DNA from: UBA11606 sp965243715
GTDB lineage: Bacteria; Actinomycetota; Acidimicrobiia; Acidimicrobiales; Aldehydirespiratoraceae
Assembly: GCA_965243715.1 (NCBI GenBank)
Contig: CBDEVU010000017.1
Location: 1,054,001 to 1,118,000 of the forward strand
Direction of reading: 5' to 3'
Length of the DNA: 64,000 bases
Shown: piece by piece, positions 19,227 to 27,948 of the stretch
Numbering within the stretch: the first letter of the stretch is position 1
Layout of the letters: the number at the start of each line of letters is the position of its first letter
The notes under the pieces: generated by a model
Seen by the model: only the letters and a program-made list of their open reading frames with translations
Databases searched by the model: none
What the model was told of the DNA's origin: nothing
Position numbers and translations under genes: made by a program

Positions 19227-19425
19227 CGCAGTGGGGTTTTTGGTGGTCCCGTTGCTTGCTGCGGTGGTCGGTTCGGTTATTCTTTGGGCTGTCGCTCGGG
19301 CGCGCCAACCGATTGCGCCTAGCTTTCAGGATCGTCTGCGAGCGATCGCTCCTGACCCTGAGTCGCTTCCCACGGCCCAGTCGCCGGGTATTGTTTGCCT
19401 CGACGACCCGCCTGAGGAGCACTGA
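19219..19425 (+). CDS. Small single-pass membrane protein
   Basis: A 68-residue protein from ATG 19219, which sits inside the end of moaE. One hydrophobic helix, GFLVVPLLAAVVGSVILWAV, is followed by a basic patch and a proline/acidic tail ending DDPPEEH. No recognised family. It stops two bases before the mreB-like gene, so the two are surely translated together; a membrane partner for the MreB-like filament is one possibility, as inference only. Confidence 0.6.
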   Translation: MSSAVGFLVVPLLAAVVGSVILWAVARARQPIAPSFQDRLRAIAPDPESLPTAQSPGIVCLDDPPEEH

Positions 19426-19427
19426 CC

Positions 19428-20441
19428 TTGGCCCGAGACCTCGCGATCGACCTTGGCACCGCCAACACCTTGGTGTACGCACGAGGTGAAGGCATCGTCT
19501 TGAACGAGCCATCCGTTATCGCGCTCAATAGTCGCAGCGGGGAAGTTCTCGCGATGGGTCACGAAGCGTGGCAGATGATAGGCCGAACGCCCTCTTACAT
19601 CGTTGCTGTTCGGCCTCTACGCAAGGGCGCAATTACCGATTTCGATGTCACTCAGCGCATGATCCGCTTGTTGTTGCAAAGGGTTGGCGTGAGCCGTCTG
19701 AACCGGCCGCGAATCGTTATTTGTGTCCCGTCGGCCATCACTGCCGTCGAGCGGCGAGCGGTTACCGAAGCGGCGAAGCGTGCCGGCGCGGCCGATGCCC
19801 GCCTAATCGAACAGCCTGTAGCTGGGGCGATCGGTGCCGACCTGCCGATCAATGAACCCGTTGGCAACATGATCGTCGATATTGGTGGCGGCACGTCAGA
19901 ATCGGCGATTCTTTCGTTGGGCGGGGTCGTGGCGCTCGAAGCAGTTCGCGTTGGTTCGTTCGATATCGACAATGCTATTCAGGGCTATGTGCGCCGTGAG
20001 TATGGCATCGCGGTCGGTGAGCGGACAGCGGAGGAGATCAAAATCGTGCTCGGTTCGGCCGCACCGACCGCCGATGAGGTCGACGCCGAAGTTCGCGGTC
20101 GTGAGTTGATGAGTGGGTTGCCGAAGACTGTCACGCTCACTCCAGAGGAGGTACGAAAGGCTATTGCGGAGCCAGTGTCGGCGATGGTCGATTCCGTTTT
20201 GAGTTGTTTAGCTCAGGCGCCGCCCGAACTCGCCCAAGACCTCATCGTTCAGGGCATTCATCTTGTGGGTGGCGGTGGCCTCCTGAACGGAATGGCAGAG
20301 CGCCTCATGGATGAGACGTCGGTGTCGGTCCGCTTGGTGCAAGGGCCGTTGGAGGCGGTCGTCATTGGTGCGGGCCGAGTCATCGAACATTACGAATCGG
20401 TCCAAGCAATGTTCATGGACGGCGGATCGGGACGCCGTTAG
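19428..20441 (+). CDS. mreB: MreB/Mbl-like bacterial actin
   Basis: A 337-residue actin-fold ATPase. Phosphate loop 1 is DLGTANTLVY, loop 2 IVDIGGGTSE and the adenosine motif LVGGGGLLNG, all as in MreB; ICVPSAIT and the EQPVAGAIG stretch are also family-specific. It starts at TTG 19428. It lacks the usual mreC-mreD-pbp2 neighbours and instead follows moaE and a tiny membrane protein. It may be a second, specialised MreB paralogue. Confidence 0.9.
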   Translation: MARDLAIDLGTANTLVYARGEGIVLNEPSVIALNSRSGEVLAMGHEAWQMIGRTPSYIVAVRPLRKGAITDFDVTQRMIRLLLQRVGVSRLNRPRIVICVPSAITAVERRAVTEAAKRAGAADARLIEQPVAGAIGADLPINEPVGNMIVDIGGGTSESAILSLGGVVALEAVRVGSFDIDNAIQGYVRREYGIAVGERTAEEIKIVLGSAAPTADEVDAEVRGRELMSGLPKTVTLTPEEVRKAIAEPVSAMVDSVLSCLAQAPPELAQDLIVQGIHLVGGGGLLNGMAERLMDETSVSVRLVQGPLEAVVIGAGRVIEHYESVQAMFMDGGSGRR

Positions 20442-21070
20442 GCTGGGCCGAGGAGTTCATCGACCGCGTCTCGGACTTGGCGGTCGCGATCGTGGCGAGC
20501 CCGTTCCCAAGCGGCATTGACCTCGGGTCCGGAGAAGGCGGCCAACGCGAGCACCGCCCTTCGCCGCACTGCTGGTTTGTCGGTTGTCGCGTGGAGGATG
20601 GCGGTTAGGCCATTGGGGTGTCCCAAAGCACCGAGAGCCGCGACCGCGGCTTCGCGGACCAGCGGATCGTCGTGGTGCTGAGTGAGGTCACATAGCGGCC
20701 CGATGACCTCCGAACCGGTTTGGTGATCTCGCTCCCCGCACGCCCAAGCCGCCTGTTCGACGACCCTCGGGTCAGGATCGTTGAGATGGTGGGCGATGGG
20801 CGGTTCGGCCCGGTGAGCGGCGACTTCAAGGGCCGCTAGGCGGACGCGGGGGTGGTGATCGTTGAGGGCGGCGGTGAGATCGTGAGTAGCCAAGGCAGCG
20901 AGGCGAACTAGGCTCCGCACGCCCGCCTCGCGGACTCGCTCGTTGGGATCAGTGGCGGCTGCCCGAGCGGTTTCAGTATCGTCGGTGAATCCAGCGATCG
21001 CGGCTCGACGACGCCGTTCGGCAGCGTTGGCGTCTCCTAAGCCGGGCTCTGCGCTTAGGCCATCGCTCAC
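20438..21070 (-). CDS. HEAT-repeat (PBS-lyase-like) protein
   Basis: A 210-residue all-helical protein built of about five to six HEAT-like repeats with the pattern DP(N/R)xxVRxxAxxAL, e.g. DPNERVREAG, DHHPRVRLAALE, DPDPRVVEQAAWA, DDPLVREAAVAALG. Such proteins act as protein-binding scaffolds. GTG 21070 overlaps the stop of the upstream membrane-protein gene (GTGA), so they are coupled. The longer open frame upstream only shadows that gene. Its stop overlaps the mreB stop on the other strand. Confidence 0.78.
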   Translation of the reverse strand: MSDGLSAEPGLGDANAAERRRRAAIAGFTDDTETARAAATDPNERVREAGVRSLVRLAALATHDLTAALNDHHPRVRLAALEVAAHRAEPPIAHHLNDPDPRVVEQAAWACGERDHQTGSEVIGPLCDLTQHHDDPLVREAAVAALGALGHPNGLTAILHATTDKPAVRRRAVLALAAFSGPEVNAAWERARHDRDRQVRDAVDELLGPA

Positions 21071-21474
21071 CCGATTGAGTGCTCTAGTAGGAAACCGAGT
21101 CCGACTACGGTGACCCCGAGGATCGTGGCTAGGACGATCCCGAGACCGCCCACCACGGCAACGAGGACGATGGCGGCGCGGAACCGTTCCCACCAGCGAA
21201 CGTAGGCTTTGCGGCCAACGGTCGGGCGATCCACTTGCTTCCGGACGAATCCAAGCACGCGCAGCGTGTCCAACACAGCTTCCATCGGCCGGCCGGGTTG
21301 GTTCCCGTTGGTAGCGGTGGTGGCGAGGATTAGCCAACGAGACTCGGTCCGGTGACGCACGCGCTCGGTTAGGATTTGGGCCATGGCAGGCTGAACCGAC
21401 CACGGCCGCGGGTCGTCGGCGATAAAGAATCCTGTCACGAGGACGAGCAGAGAAACAATGATTGAGGTCGACAC
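21067..21474 (-). CDS. Hypothetical two-helix membrane protein
   Basis: About 135 residues from GTG 21474. A first hydrophobic helix (SIIVSLLVLVTGFFIA) is followed by a cytosolic or external stretch with RHRTESRWLILATTATN, then VRWWERFRAA and a second long hydrophobic region (VLVAVVGGLGIVLATILGVTVVGLGFLL). I recognise no family. It is coupled to the HEAT-repeat gene and divergent from the PDZ/Lon-like gene, with 5' ends overlapping or abutting, so the start is uncertain. Confidence 0.6.
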   Translation of the reverse strand: MSTSIIVSLLVLVTGFFIADDPRPWSVQPAMAQILTERVRHRTESRWLILATTATNGNQPGRPMEAVLDTLRVLGFVRKQVDRPTVGRKAYVRWWERFRAAIVLVAVVGGLGIVLATILGVTVVGLGFLLEHSIG

Positions 21475-22621
21475 GCCGTCAAGTATGCTACCGCCAGTCT
21501 CTCCTCGGCCGGTGTCGTGGTGGCGCGATTGCTCTAGGCGCGGTGTTGCTATCGCGGTTGGTTCGCTTGTCGTATGCTGCGTTGTCGTTGCCCTTCTGCC
21601 CGCCAAGTGGGTGGGTCAGGTCACCCCCGGGCACGCAATCGTGGACGACGGGGCGGTGGCGCTGAAGCCCGGTACGGCACGGCCCACCGCCGACCGAGTG
21701 TCTGTTGCGGGCTTGGAAACCTTTCCTCCGGTCGGCGAAATTCTCTTTACAACCGTGGCGATCGACGGTTCCGTGAATGTGCTGGAGTGGATCGAAGCCG
21801 AACTCGACGACGATATTGTTTTGCGCGAGCGTGAGGAAATATTTGGTACCCGCACGTCGACTGAACAGCGGGAACGGAATCTTCAACTCATGCGAGTATC
21901 GAAAGACACAGCCATCGTCGCCGCGTTGGGTTACCTAGGGGTCGCGGCCGTGGTCGAGCGCGGAGTGGGGTTCAACGGTGTGGTGGAGGGCGGACCCGTA
22001 GACGGTCTAGTTGAGGTCGGCGAGATCATCGTCGCAGTCAATGACCGGCCGGTGCAAGGGATTGAGTCGCTGCTGGCCATCTTGGCCACGGTCCAGCCGG
22101 GCGAGGGGGGGCGCTTGACCCTCCAACACGTGGATACCGGCGCCAGTCGCCATCAAGAGTTCGCCTTTGGCGTTCACCCTGATGGCCATGAGGGTGGGTT
22201 CATCGGCATCTCCGACATTGCTGTTCGGGCCGAAGATGCGCCACTGCCGTTCGACCTACAGATTGATTCCGGCTCGATTGGTGGACCGTCGGCGGGTCTG
22301 GCGTTTACCCTAACAATTATTGATTTGCTAACCGAAGGTGAACTAACGGGAGAGCACCGCGTCGCTGTTACGGGCACGATCTCAGCGGCCGGAACAATCG
22401 GCGCGGTTGGTGGGGTGGCCCAAAAGGCGGCGGCGGCGAGCGATGCCGGAGCCCACATGTTCATTGTCCCGATCGACAGTGTGGCCGACGCCGAAAGCAC
22501 CGCCGGGTCGATGTCGATCGTGGGGGTCAGTACGCTGGAGGAGGCAATTGCCGCGCTCTCGACCATCGATGGCGACGTCACTGATCTTCAGTTGGTCCTA
22601 GCGGCAGGCGCGGCGTCATAG
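21458..22621 (+). CDS. PDZ domain Lon-like (YlbL-type) protease
   Basis: A 387-residue membrane-anchored serine protease: short N-tail, one helix (GVAIAVGSLVVCCVVVALLP), an extracytoplasmic region, a PDZ domain (about 170-255) and a C-terminal Lon proteolytic domain. The Ser-Lys dyad is intact: S278 in GGPSAGLAF and K323 in GGVAQKAAA, counted from ATG 21458. ATG 21485 is an alternative start. Members of this family degrade membrane-associated regulators such as the Bacillus division inhibitor. Its stop overlaps the next gene's GTG. Confidence 0.88.
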   Translation: MIEVDTPSSMLPPVSPRPVSWWRDCSRRGVAIAVGSLVVCCVVVALLPAKWVGQVTPGHAIVDDGAVALKPGTARPTADRVSVAGLETFPPVGEILFTTVAIDGSVNVLEWIEAELDDDIVLREREEIFGTRTSTEQRERNLQLMRVSKDTAIVAALGYLGVAAVVERGVGFNGVVEGGPVDGLVEVGEIIVAVNDRPVQGIESLLAILATVQPGEGGRLTLQHVDTGASRHQEFAFGVHPDGHEGGFIGISDIAVRAEDAPLPFDLQIDSGSIGGPSAGLAFTLTIIDLLTEGELTGEHRVAVTGTISAAGTIGAVGGVAQKAAAASDAGAHMFIVPIDSVADAESTAGSMSIVGVSTLEEAIAALSTIDGDVTDLQLVLAAGAAS

Positions 22622-24189
22622 TGGGTACCTCAACTGGCGACCACGTTGATCCCGACGACCTCGAGCAATTTGAATTTGCGTTGGTTCGCCGCGGTTTTGA
22701 TCCGCCTGCGGTTCAACAACAACTCCGAAGGGCCGCGGCGGCAATTCGTTCACTTCAACGAGTGTGTGAGGATCTTCGCGCTCAAGTGGCGGAGTTCGGT
22801 GAGGTAGAGGAACTTGAGCCGCATCGCGTGGCTGAGGCCCTTGGAGCTGAGGCAACGCAGGTTCTCGAAGCCGCCCACACCGCGGCGCTCGAACGAGCAG
22901 CTCGGGCCCAGCGTGAGGCTGAAGCGGTGGGCGAGGAAGCAATCGCGGCTGCTGAACGAACGCGCGCGGAGGCTCAGGGGCAACGCGAGGAAGTGCTAGC
23001 TGAGGCGCGACGGGAAGCCGCGCAGCTAGTCGAAGATGGACGCCTTCGTGGTCGCGACATGGTGAACGAAGCCCAGACCGTGCGTGAACGCATGCTTGGT
23101 GATCTGGCCCGCAAACGACAAGCGGGCCGAACACAGGTCGAGCAACTCCGCGCCGGTCGCGACCGCCTCCTTGAATCGCTCACTGTGGCTCAACAGAGTC
23201 TTGATACCGCGGTTCGTGATCTAGTCGAGTCGGTTCCCGATGCCCGTGCCGCAGCCGAACGGGCCGGTATACGGATCGCCAATGAGGTCGAGCCCACGGT
23301 AGAGCACTTAGAGGCCGAAATCGAGGCCGCCCGCCTCGTTGGCCATCCTTTGGTTGAAGATATCCCGGACCCTAGATCAGAACCGACTGTCACCACCGCT
23401 CCAGAAGTCCAAGATCCCGAACCCGAAGTTGCTGACGAACCCGAGGTTGCTGACGAACCCGAACCCGAGGTTGCTGACGAGGGTCCGGCCGATGACATCT
23501 TCGCCCGACTGCGAGAGTCAGCCGCGACCGAGCCGGAACCCGCCCCTGAGACGGAACCCGCCCCTGAGCCGAAGCCGGAACCCGCCCCGATTGATGAGGC
23601 CCGTGATCTGGCGGTCAAGCAGGCGGCGCGTGCGCTTAAGAAGGTCCTCGTCGATGAGCAAGGAACCCTGCTTGATGCCATTCGTCGGTCAGGGGCCGAC
23701 GCGGTCGACGTGGTCGTAGCGGACCCCGACAATCATGGCGCCCCCTACGAAAGCGCGGTCCAACCAGTGCTCCACCAACTGGTCGAAAGTCTAGGCGCAG
23801 TCGAGGAACCGAACTTTGATGTTGCCTACGGGTTGCTGCGGACCGTCGCGCTTGACCCGGTTCGTCACCGCCTAATCGAGGTGGCAAAACAATCTGACGA
23901 TCCCGACGAATTGTCGGACACGGTTCGTGGGCTGTACCGAGAATCACGCGCTCGCCGACTCCCCGAGGCGGCTCAGGCCTTGGTCGCCGCGGCGGAGGGG
24001 GCCACAATGTTGGCACTGGCCGAGGGGTTAGTTGAGTGGTGGATCGACCCAGATGGGGGCTGTGGTCCCGATTGCGCGGACAATGCGTTGGCCGGGGCGA
24101 TCGTCGCGGGCGAAGCGTTCCCCACGGGACACGTTCACCCGCCCGCCAACTCGACCTGCACCTGTCGGCTCGTGGGGTTGCGTGCCTGA
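22621..24189 (+). CDS. Coiled-coil protein with C-terminal Cys/His motif
   Basis: A 522-residue protein in three parts. Residues 1-60 resemble a DivIVA-like start (DDLEQFEFALVRRGFD...VQQQLRRAA). Residues 60-250 are a long charged coiled coil rich in A, E and R. A P/E/V low-complexity linker follows (about 255-325), then a helical domain (330-470). The tail has C481-x3-C485 ... GH504VH506PP ... C513-x-C515, reminiscent of the Cys/His end of Mu gpF-type head-morphogenesis proteins and possibly metal-binding. GTG 22621 overlaps the protease stop. A role in polar growth or division is plausible from the N-terminus only. Confidence 0.7.
   Translation: MGTSTGDHVDPDDLEQFEFALVRRGFDPPAVQQQLRRAAAAIRSLQRVCEDLRAQVAEFGEVEELEPHRVAEALGAEATQVLEAAHTAALERAARAQREAEAVGEEAIAAAERTRAEAQGQREEVLAEARREAAQLVEDGRLRGRDMVNEAQTVRERMLGDLARKRQAGRTQVEQLRAGRDRLLESLTVAQQSLDTAVRDLVESVPDARAAAERAGIRIANEVEPTVEHLEAEIEAARLVGHPLVEDIPDPRSEPTVTTAPEVQDPEPEVADEPEVADEPEPEVADEGPADDIFARLRESAATEPEPAPETEPAPEPKPEPAPIDEARDLAVKQAARALKKVLVDEQGTLLDAIRRSGADAVDVVVADPDNHGAPYESAVQPVLHQLVESLGAVEEPNFDVAYGLLRTVALDPVRHRLIEVAKQSDDPDELSDTVRGLYRESRARRLPEAAQALVAAAEGATMLALAEGLVEWWIDPDGGCGPDCADNALAGAIVAGEAFPTGHVHPPANSTCTCRLVGLRA
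23418..23484 (+). repeat. PEVADE-type coding repeats
   Basis: The linker of the coiled-coil protein encodes three tandem PEVADE/PEPEVADE units with near-identical codons, followed by EPAPE-type repeats. They form a low-complexity, acidic, probably disordered hinge. Confidence 0.75.
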
Positions 24190-24241
24190 AGACCTTTATC
24201 AACCACGATACGGCCCTGATGGACGGTAGGATTTCTCCCTG

Positions 24242-27238
24242 ATGCGTAAAGCTGAAAATTTGCCCCGTCGTGAACCGTCCCGTTTCAGCGGCCGAGGTCG
24301 CGTTATCCTTGGCGCCGTAACCGCTGTCTTTGTTGTGGTGGCGCTGTCACTGCGCGGCATTGCGGGGTTTTACACGGATTACCTCTGGTTCGACTCGCTC
24401 GGTCGATTCGACGTGTGGAGCCGTGTCCTAGGAGCGAAGGTCGCGCTCACGCTGATTTTCGTGGTGATCTTCTTTGTCTTGTTGTGGATCAATTTGTTCA
24501 TCGCCGACCGCTCCGCCCCCGCGGCCCGCATCCCTGGCCCCGAAGAAGAGCTGCTGGCCCGGTACCGCGATCTAGTGGCGGGTCGCACCGCACTAGTGCG
24601 GATTGGCATTTCGTCCCTTTTCGCCTTGCTGGGGGCCGCCGGGGTGGGCTCGCACTGGGAGGAGTGGCTGCTCTTTGTGAATCGGCAGGACTTCGGCATC
24701 ATCGATCCTCAGTTCAATACCGACATCGGCTTCTACGTCTTCCGGTTGCCTTTCTTGAGCTTCGTCGTCGACTGGGCGTTCGCCGCCGTCATCATCATTT
24801 TTATCCTCACCGCCATCTCGCATTATCTGAACGGCGGTATCCGTCTCGCCGCCGTCGGGACCGAACGAGTTACCGCCGCGGTGAAGGTCCATCTCTCAGC
24901 CGTGCTGGCGGTACTCGCCCTTGTCAAATCCGCCGACTACTGGCTGGACCACTACGACCTCACCACTTCTAGCCGCGGCGTTGTCGATGGCGCGCTGTTT
25001 ACCGATGTGAACGCGCAACTCCCAGCTATTTACCTCCTCTTGGCGATTTCGTTGGCCGCGGTGGTGCTTCTTGTGGTCAACCTGCGCTTACAGGGTTGGG
25101 TCATGCCGATTATTGCCGTGGGATTGTGGACTTTTGTCGCGGTGGTCATGGGCGGCATCTATCCGGCTTTCGTGCAGCGTTTCCAGGTCGAACCCAACGA
25201 GACCACCAAAGAAGCGGAGTTCACCCAACGAAACATCGACGCTACTCGAGCCGCGTTCGGTCTGGTTCCTGATATTGATCTCACCGAATTGGCGTTCGAC
25301 TACACGGTTGATCTCACCGCCGCCGAACTTCGTGAGCACGGCGACACAATCCGCAACGCTCGCGTGCTCGATCCCGTGGTGGTGCATCCGACCTTCGAGC
25401 GTTTCCAAGCCGAGCGTGAGTTTTACCAGTTCGAGGGGGCCTTGGTTGACGTGGGATCATTCCTCGCCCCCTCGCTCGACACCGACCGCTACGACGTCGA
25501 CGGCCAACTAACCCAGGTTGTGCTGGGTTCGCGGGAGTTGAGTCTTGGGGGGCTGAGTTGGGAACGTGAACACGTGCGCCTAACCCACGGCTATGGCTTG
25601 GCGATTGCGCAGGCCAACACGACTACCGGCGAAGGCCGCCCCGAGTTCTTGGCCGGGGGACTCCCTGTTGAGATCGATGAGAGCATCTCACTGGGACTCG
25701 ATCGGCCGCAGCTGTACCACGGTGAAGGTTCGGGCGGCTACGCCCTCGTTGGTACTACCGTCGACGAGATCGATTACGTCGATAGTGTCACGGGCGAGGA
25801 CGTGCTCACTCGCTACGAGGGTACGAGCGGCGTCGGCATGGGTTCGCTGATTCGTCGGGCCGCCTTTGCCATGCGTTTTGGCCAGATCGAACCACTAATT
25901 TCGAACTTTGTGGATGACGACACCAAGGTCATCTACATCCGCGACGTCCACGATCGGGTCGAGGCTCTAGCCCCGTTCCTCGAGTTCGACGCTGACGCCT
26001 ATCCGGTGGTGCTCGACGGCCGAATCCATTATGTCATCGATGCCTTCACGACCTCTGATCGGTATCCGTATAGCCAACGGGCGGAGAACGGTCGGCTCAC
26101 CGCGGGCGGCCTCGCTGGCCGGTCGTTCAACTATGTCCGCAACTCGGTCAAGGCGGTAGTTGACGCCTACGACGGCGACGTCAACTTCTACGTCATGCCG
26201 GTCGAGGATCCAATCATTGACGCCTGGCAGGCGGCGTTTCCCGATCTTTTCTCACCCTTCGAGGACATGCCCGAGGATTTGCGGGACAACCTGCGCTACC
26301 CGCAGGACCTGTTCCGTGTCCAGACCAATATGTGGGCTCGTTATCAGGTTTCGAACCCCGAGAGTTTGGTCATCGGGACCGAGCGATGGGCCGTCGCGCA
26401 GAACCCGGGTCGACAGGTGGTAGCGGGAACAACCTCTGAGTCGATCATCGACGTAGACACCGGAATAGCCATCACCCGCGAGGAGCGGATCGACCCGTAC
26501 TACACGCTGCTTGAGCTCCCCGGCGAGGACACTCCGTCGTACGTGACGCTGCGGAGTTTCGTTCCGTTCGATGAGAACGACGATCGCCGCGAACTTGAAG
26601 CGTTCATGGTGGGAGAGACGCGCGCCGACGGCACGTCGCGGCTGGTGACCTACGAGATCACTTCACCCGACGCGCCCGGTCCGGTTCTTGTTGCTTCTGG
26701 GATTGCCCAAAACGAGGAGATCTCAAGTCGACTCACCTTGCTCAACGACGCCGGTTCTATGGTGCAGTTTGGCGATCTCTTGATGCTGCCCATTGCGGAC
26801 TCGATTCTTTGGATTCGGCCTCTTTATGTGGCCGCCCAGGGTAGTTCGTCGGTGCCGACGCTAGAAGCGGTGATTGCTACCGTTGGCGAGGGCGAGCAGA
26901 TCGCCATCGGGTCGAACCTCAACGACGCCCTTGGTTTGTTGTTCGATGGCGAAGATTTCAGCGACATCCTGGCGGGGGGGAAGGGCTCTCAACCGTCCGA
27001 ACCGGTCGATTCTGAGTCTGATCCTGATTCTGGTCCTTCTCTTGGTGCTGATTCCACGGCGGAGGAATTGCTGGCGGAGATCGCCGCCTTGTTCGAAGCG
27101 CGCGATGCTGCCTTGGCCAAGAATCCGCCCGACCGAGTCGCCGCCGCCACTCTGCTTGACCGCATTGCCGCTTTGCTCACCGAGGCGATTCAGCGCGACG
27201 TAGTTGTCCCGGGGGCTGCAGTTGAAGTGGACGCCTGA
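24242..27238 (+). CDS. UPF0182 family membrane protein
   Basis: A 998-residue protein of the UPF0182 (COG1615) family, typical of Actinobacteria and some other phyla. The first 330 residues contain about seven membrane helices, including FYTDYLWFDSLGRFDVW near the start. The remaining large extracytoplasmic region contains the conserved VQRFQVEPNE, YGLAIAQANT and VIYIRDVHDR stretches. The C-terminal 70 residues are an acidic S/D/E-rich spacer and a helical segment. Biochemical function unknown. Preceded by a 52-nt gap; ATG 24242. Confidence 0.93.
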   Translation: MRKAENLPRREPSRFSGRGRVILGAVTAVFVVVALSLRGIAGFYTDYLWFDSLGRFDVWSRVLGAKVALTLIFVVIFFVLLWINLFIADRSAPAARIPGPEEELLARYRDLVAGRTALVRIGISSLFALLGAAGVGSHWEEWLLFVNRQDFGIIDPQFNTDIGFYVFRLPFLSFVVDWAFAAVIIIFILTAISHYLNGGIRLAAVGTERVTAAVKVHLSAVLAVLALVKSADYWLDHYDLTTSSRGVVDGALFTDVNAQLPAIYLLLAISLAAVVLLVVNLRLQGWVMPIIAVGLWTFVAVVMGGIYPAFVQRFQVEPNETTKEAEFTQRNIDATRAAFGLVPDIDLTELAFDYTVDLTAAELREHGDTIRNARVLDPVVVHPTFERFQAEREFYQFEGALVDVGSFLAPSLDTDRYDVDGQLTQVVLGSRELSLGGLSWEREHVRLTHGYGLAIAQANTTTGEGRPEFLAGGLPVEIDESISLGLDRPQLYHGEGSGGYALVGTTVDEIDYVDSVTGEDVLTRYEGTSGVGMGSLIRRAAFAMRFGQIEPLISNFVDDDTKVIYIRDVHDRVEALAPFLEFDADAYPVVLDGRIHYVIDAFTTSDRYPYSQRAENGRLTAGGLAGRSFNYVRNSVKAVVDAYDGDVNFYVMPVEDPIIDAWQAAFPDLFSPFEDMPEDLRDNLRYPQDLFRVQTNMWARYQVSNPESLVIGTERWAVAQNPGRQVVAGTTSESIIDVDTGIAITREERIDPYYTLLELPGEDTPSYVTLRSFVPFDENDDRRELEAFMVGETRADGTSRLVTYEITSPDAPGPVLVASGIAQNEEISSRLTLLNDAGSMVQFGDLLMLPIADSILWIRPLYVAAQGSSSVPTLEAVIATVGEGEQIAIGSNLNDALGLLFDGEDFSDILAGGKGSQPSEPVDSESDPDSGPSLGADSTAEELLAEIAALFEARDAALAKNPPDRVAAATLLDRIAALLTEAIQRDVVVPGAAVEVDA

Positions 27239-27306
27239 CGTTCGCCTGTTAGAGCCAATCCGTGGTGGCCTAGTACGATTTCTTTACCCAGCCTAGGAGT
27301 GTTCCT

Positions 27307-27912
27307 GTGTCCAGATTACGATCCGCCCGCCTTGCCTTGGCGCTCTTCGCCCTCGTTGGAGCGGGCTGCAGCTCGAGCGATTCTGCCGAGGTAGTTGCCG
27401 AAGACGAACAAGTGGTTACGTCGGAGGCCGCGGTCGATCCCGAACCAACAGCGCCGCCGACTACCGAAACGATTCCGGTCGAGGCGGTCGCCATCCCCGA
27501 TATCCAGATCGTCGCCGTGGCTTTCGGTGACGCAGGCTACGTCGAGATCGCAAACAACGGTACCGAGGATGCGGCGCTCGACGGTATCTGGCTGTGCCAG
27601 TTTCCGACCTACGTTGACCTGGGAATGGTTGTGCCGGGAGGAACTGTCGCCGCCGGGGCATCGGTGCAAATCGCTGCGGGCGGAATTGGCGGGCTCGATA
27701 TCGCTGGTGGCGAGGCGGCACTGTACACGACCCCTAATTTTGAGTCAGCTGAGTCCATCTCTGGGTTCGTTCAGTGGGGTACGGGAGGCGCCCGGGCCGC
27801 TGTGGCTGCCGAAGCTGGCCTCTGGCCCGCGGGGGCAACCGTAACCCCCGACCCTGAGCTCAACTTGATCGAACTGTTCGGGGATCCTGCCGATGTCGAA
27901 AGCTGGGGCTAG
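27307..27912 (+). CDS. Lipoprotein with lamin-tail-like domain
   Basis: A 201-residue secreted lipoprotein. The signal peptide ends with LVGAGC (C21), the lipidation cysteine, followed by a long acidic, P/T-rich tether (to about residue 65). The globular part, IVAVAFGDAGYVEIANNG then LDGIWLCQFPTYVDLG and AGASVQIAAGG, reads like a small beta-sandwich lamin-tail domain (VEIxN...L.GW.L pattern), which often tethers surface nucleases or binds ligands. The domain call is moderately sure; the role is unknown. Starts at GTG 27307. Confidence 0.72.
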   Translation: MSRLRSARLALALFALVGAGCSSSDSAEVVAEDEQVVTSEAAVDPEPTAPPTTETIPVEAVAIPDIQIVAVAFGDAGYVEIANNGTEDAALDGIWLCQFPTYVDLGMVVPGGTVAAGASVQIAAGGIGGLDIAGGEAALYTTPNFESAESISGFVQWGTGGARAAVAAEAGLWPAGATVTPDPELNLIELFGDPADVESWG

Positions 27913-27948
27913 CGTGGCGCCACGCTCCGCCCAGTAAAAAGGAAAGCA

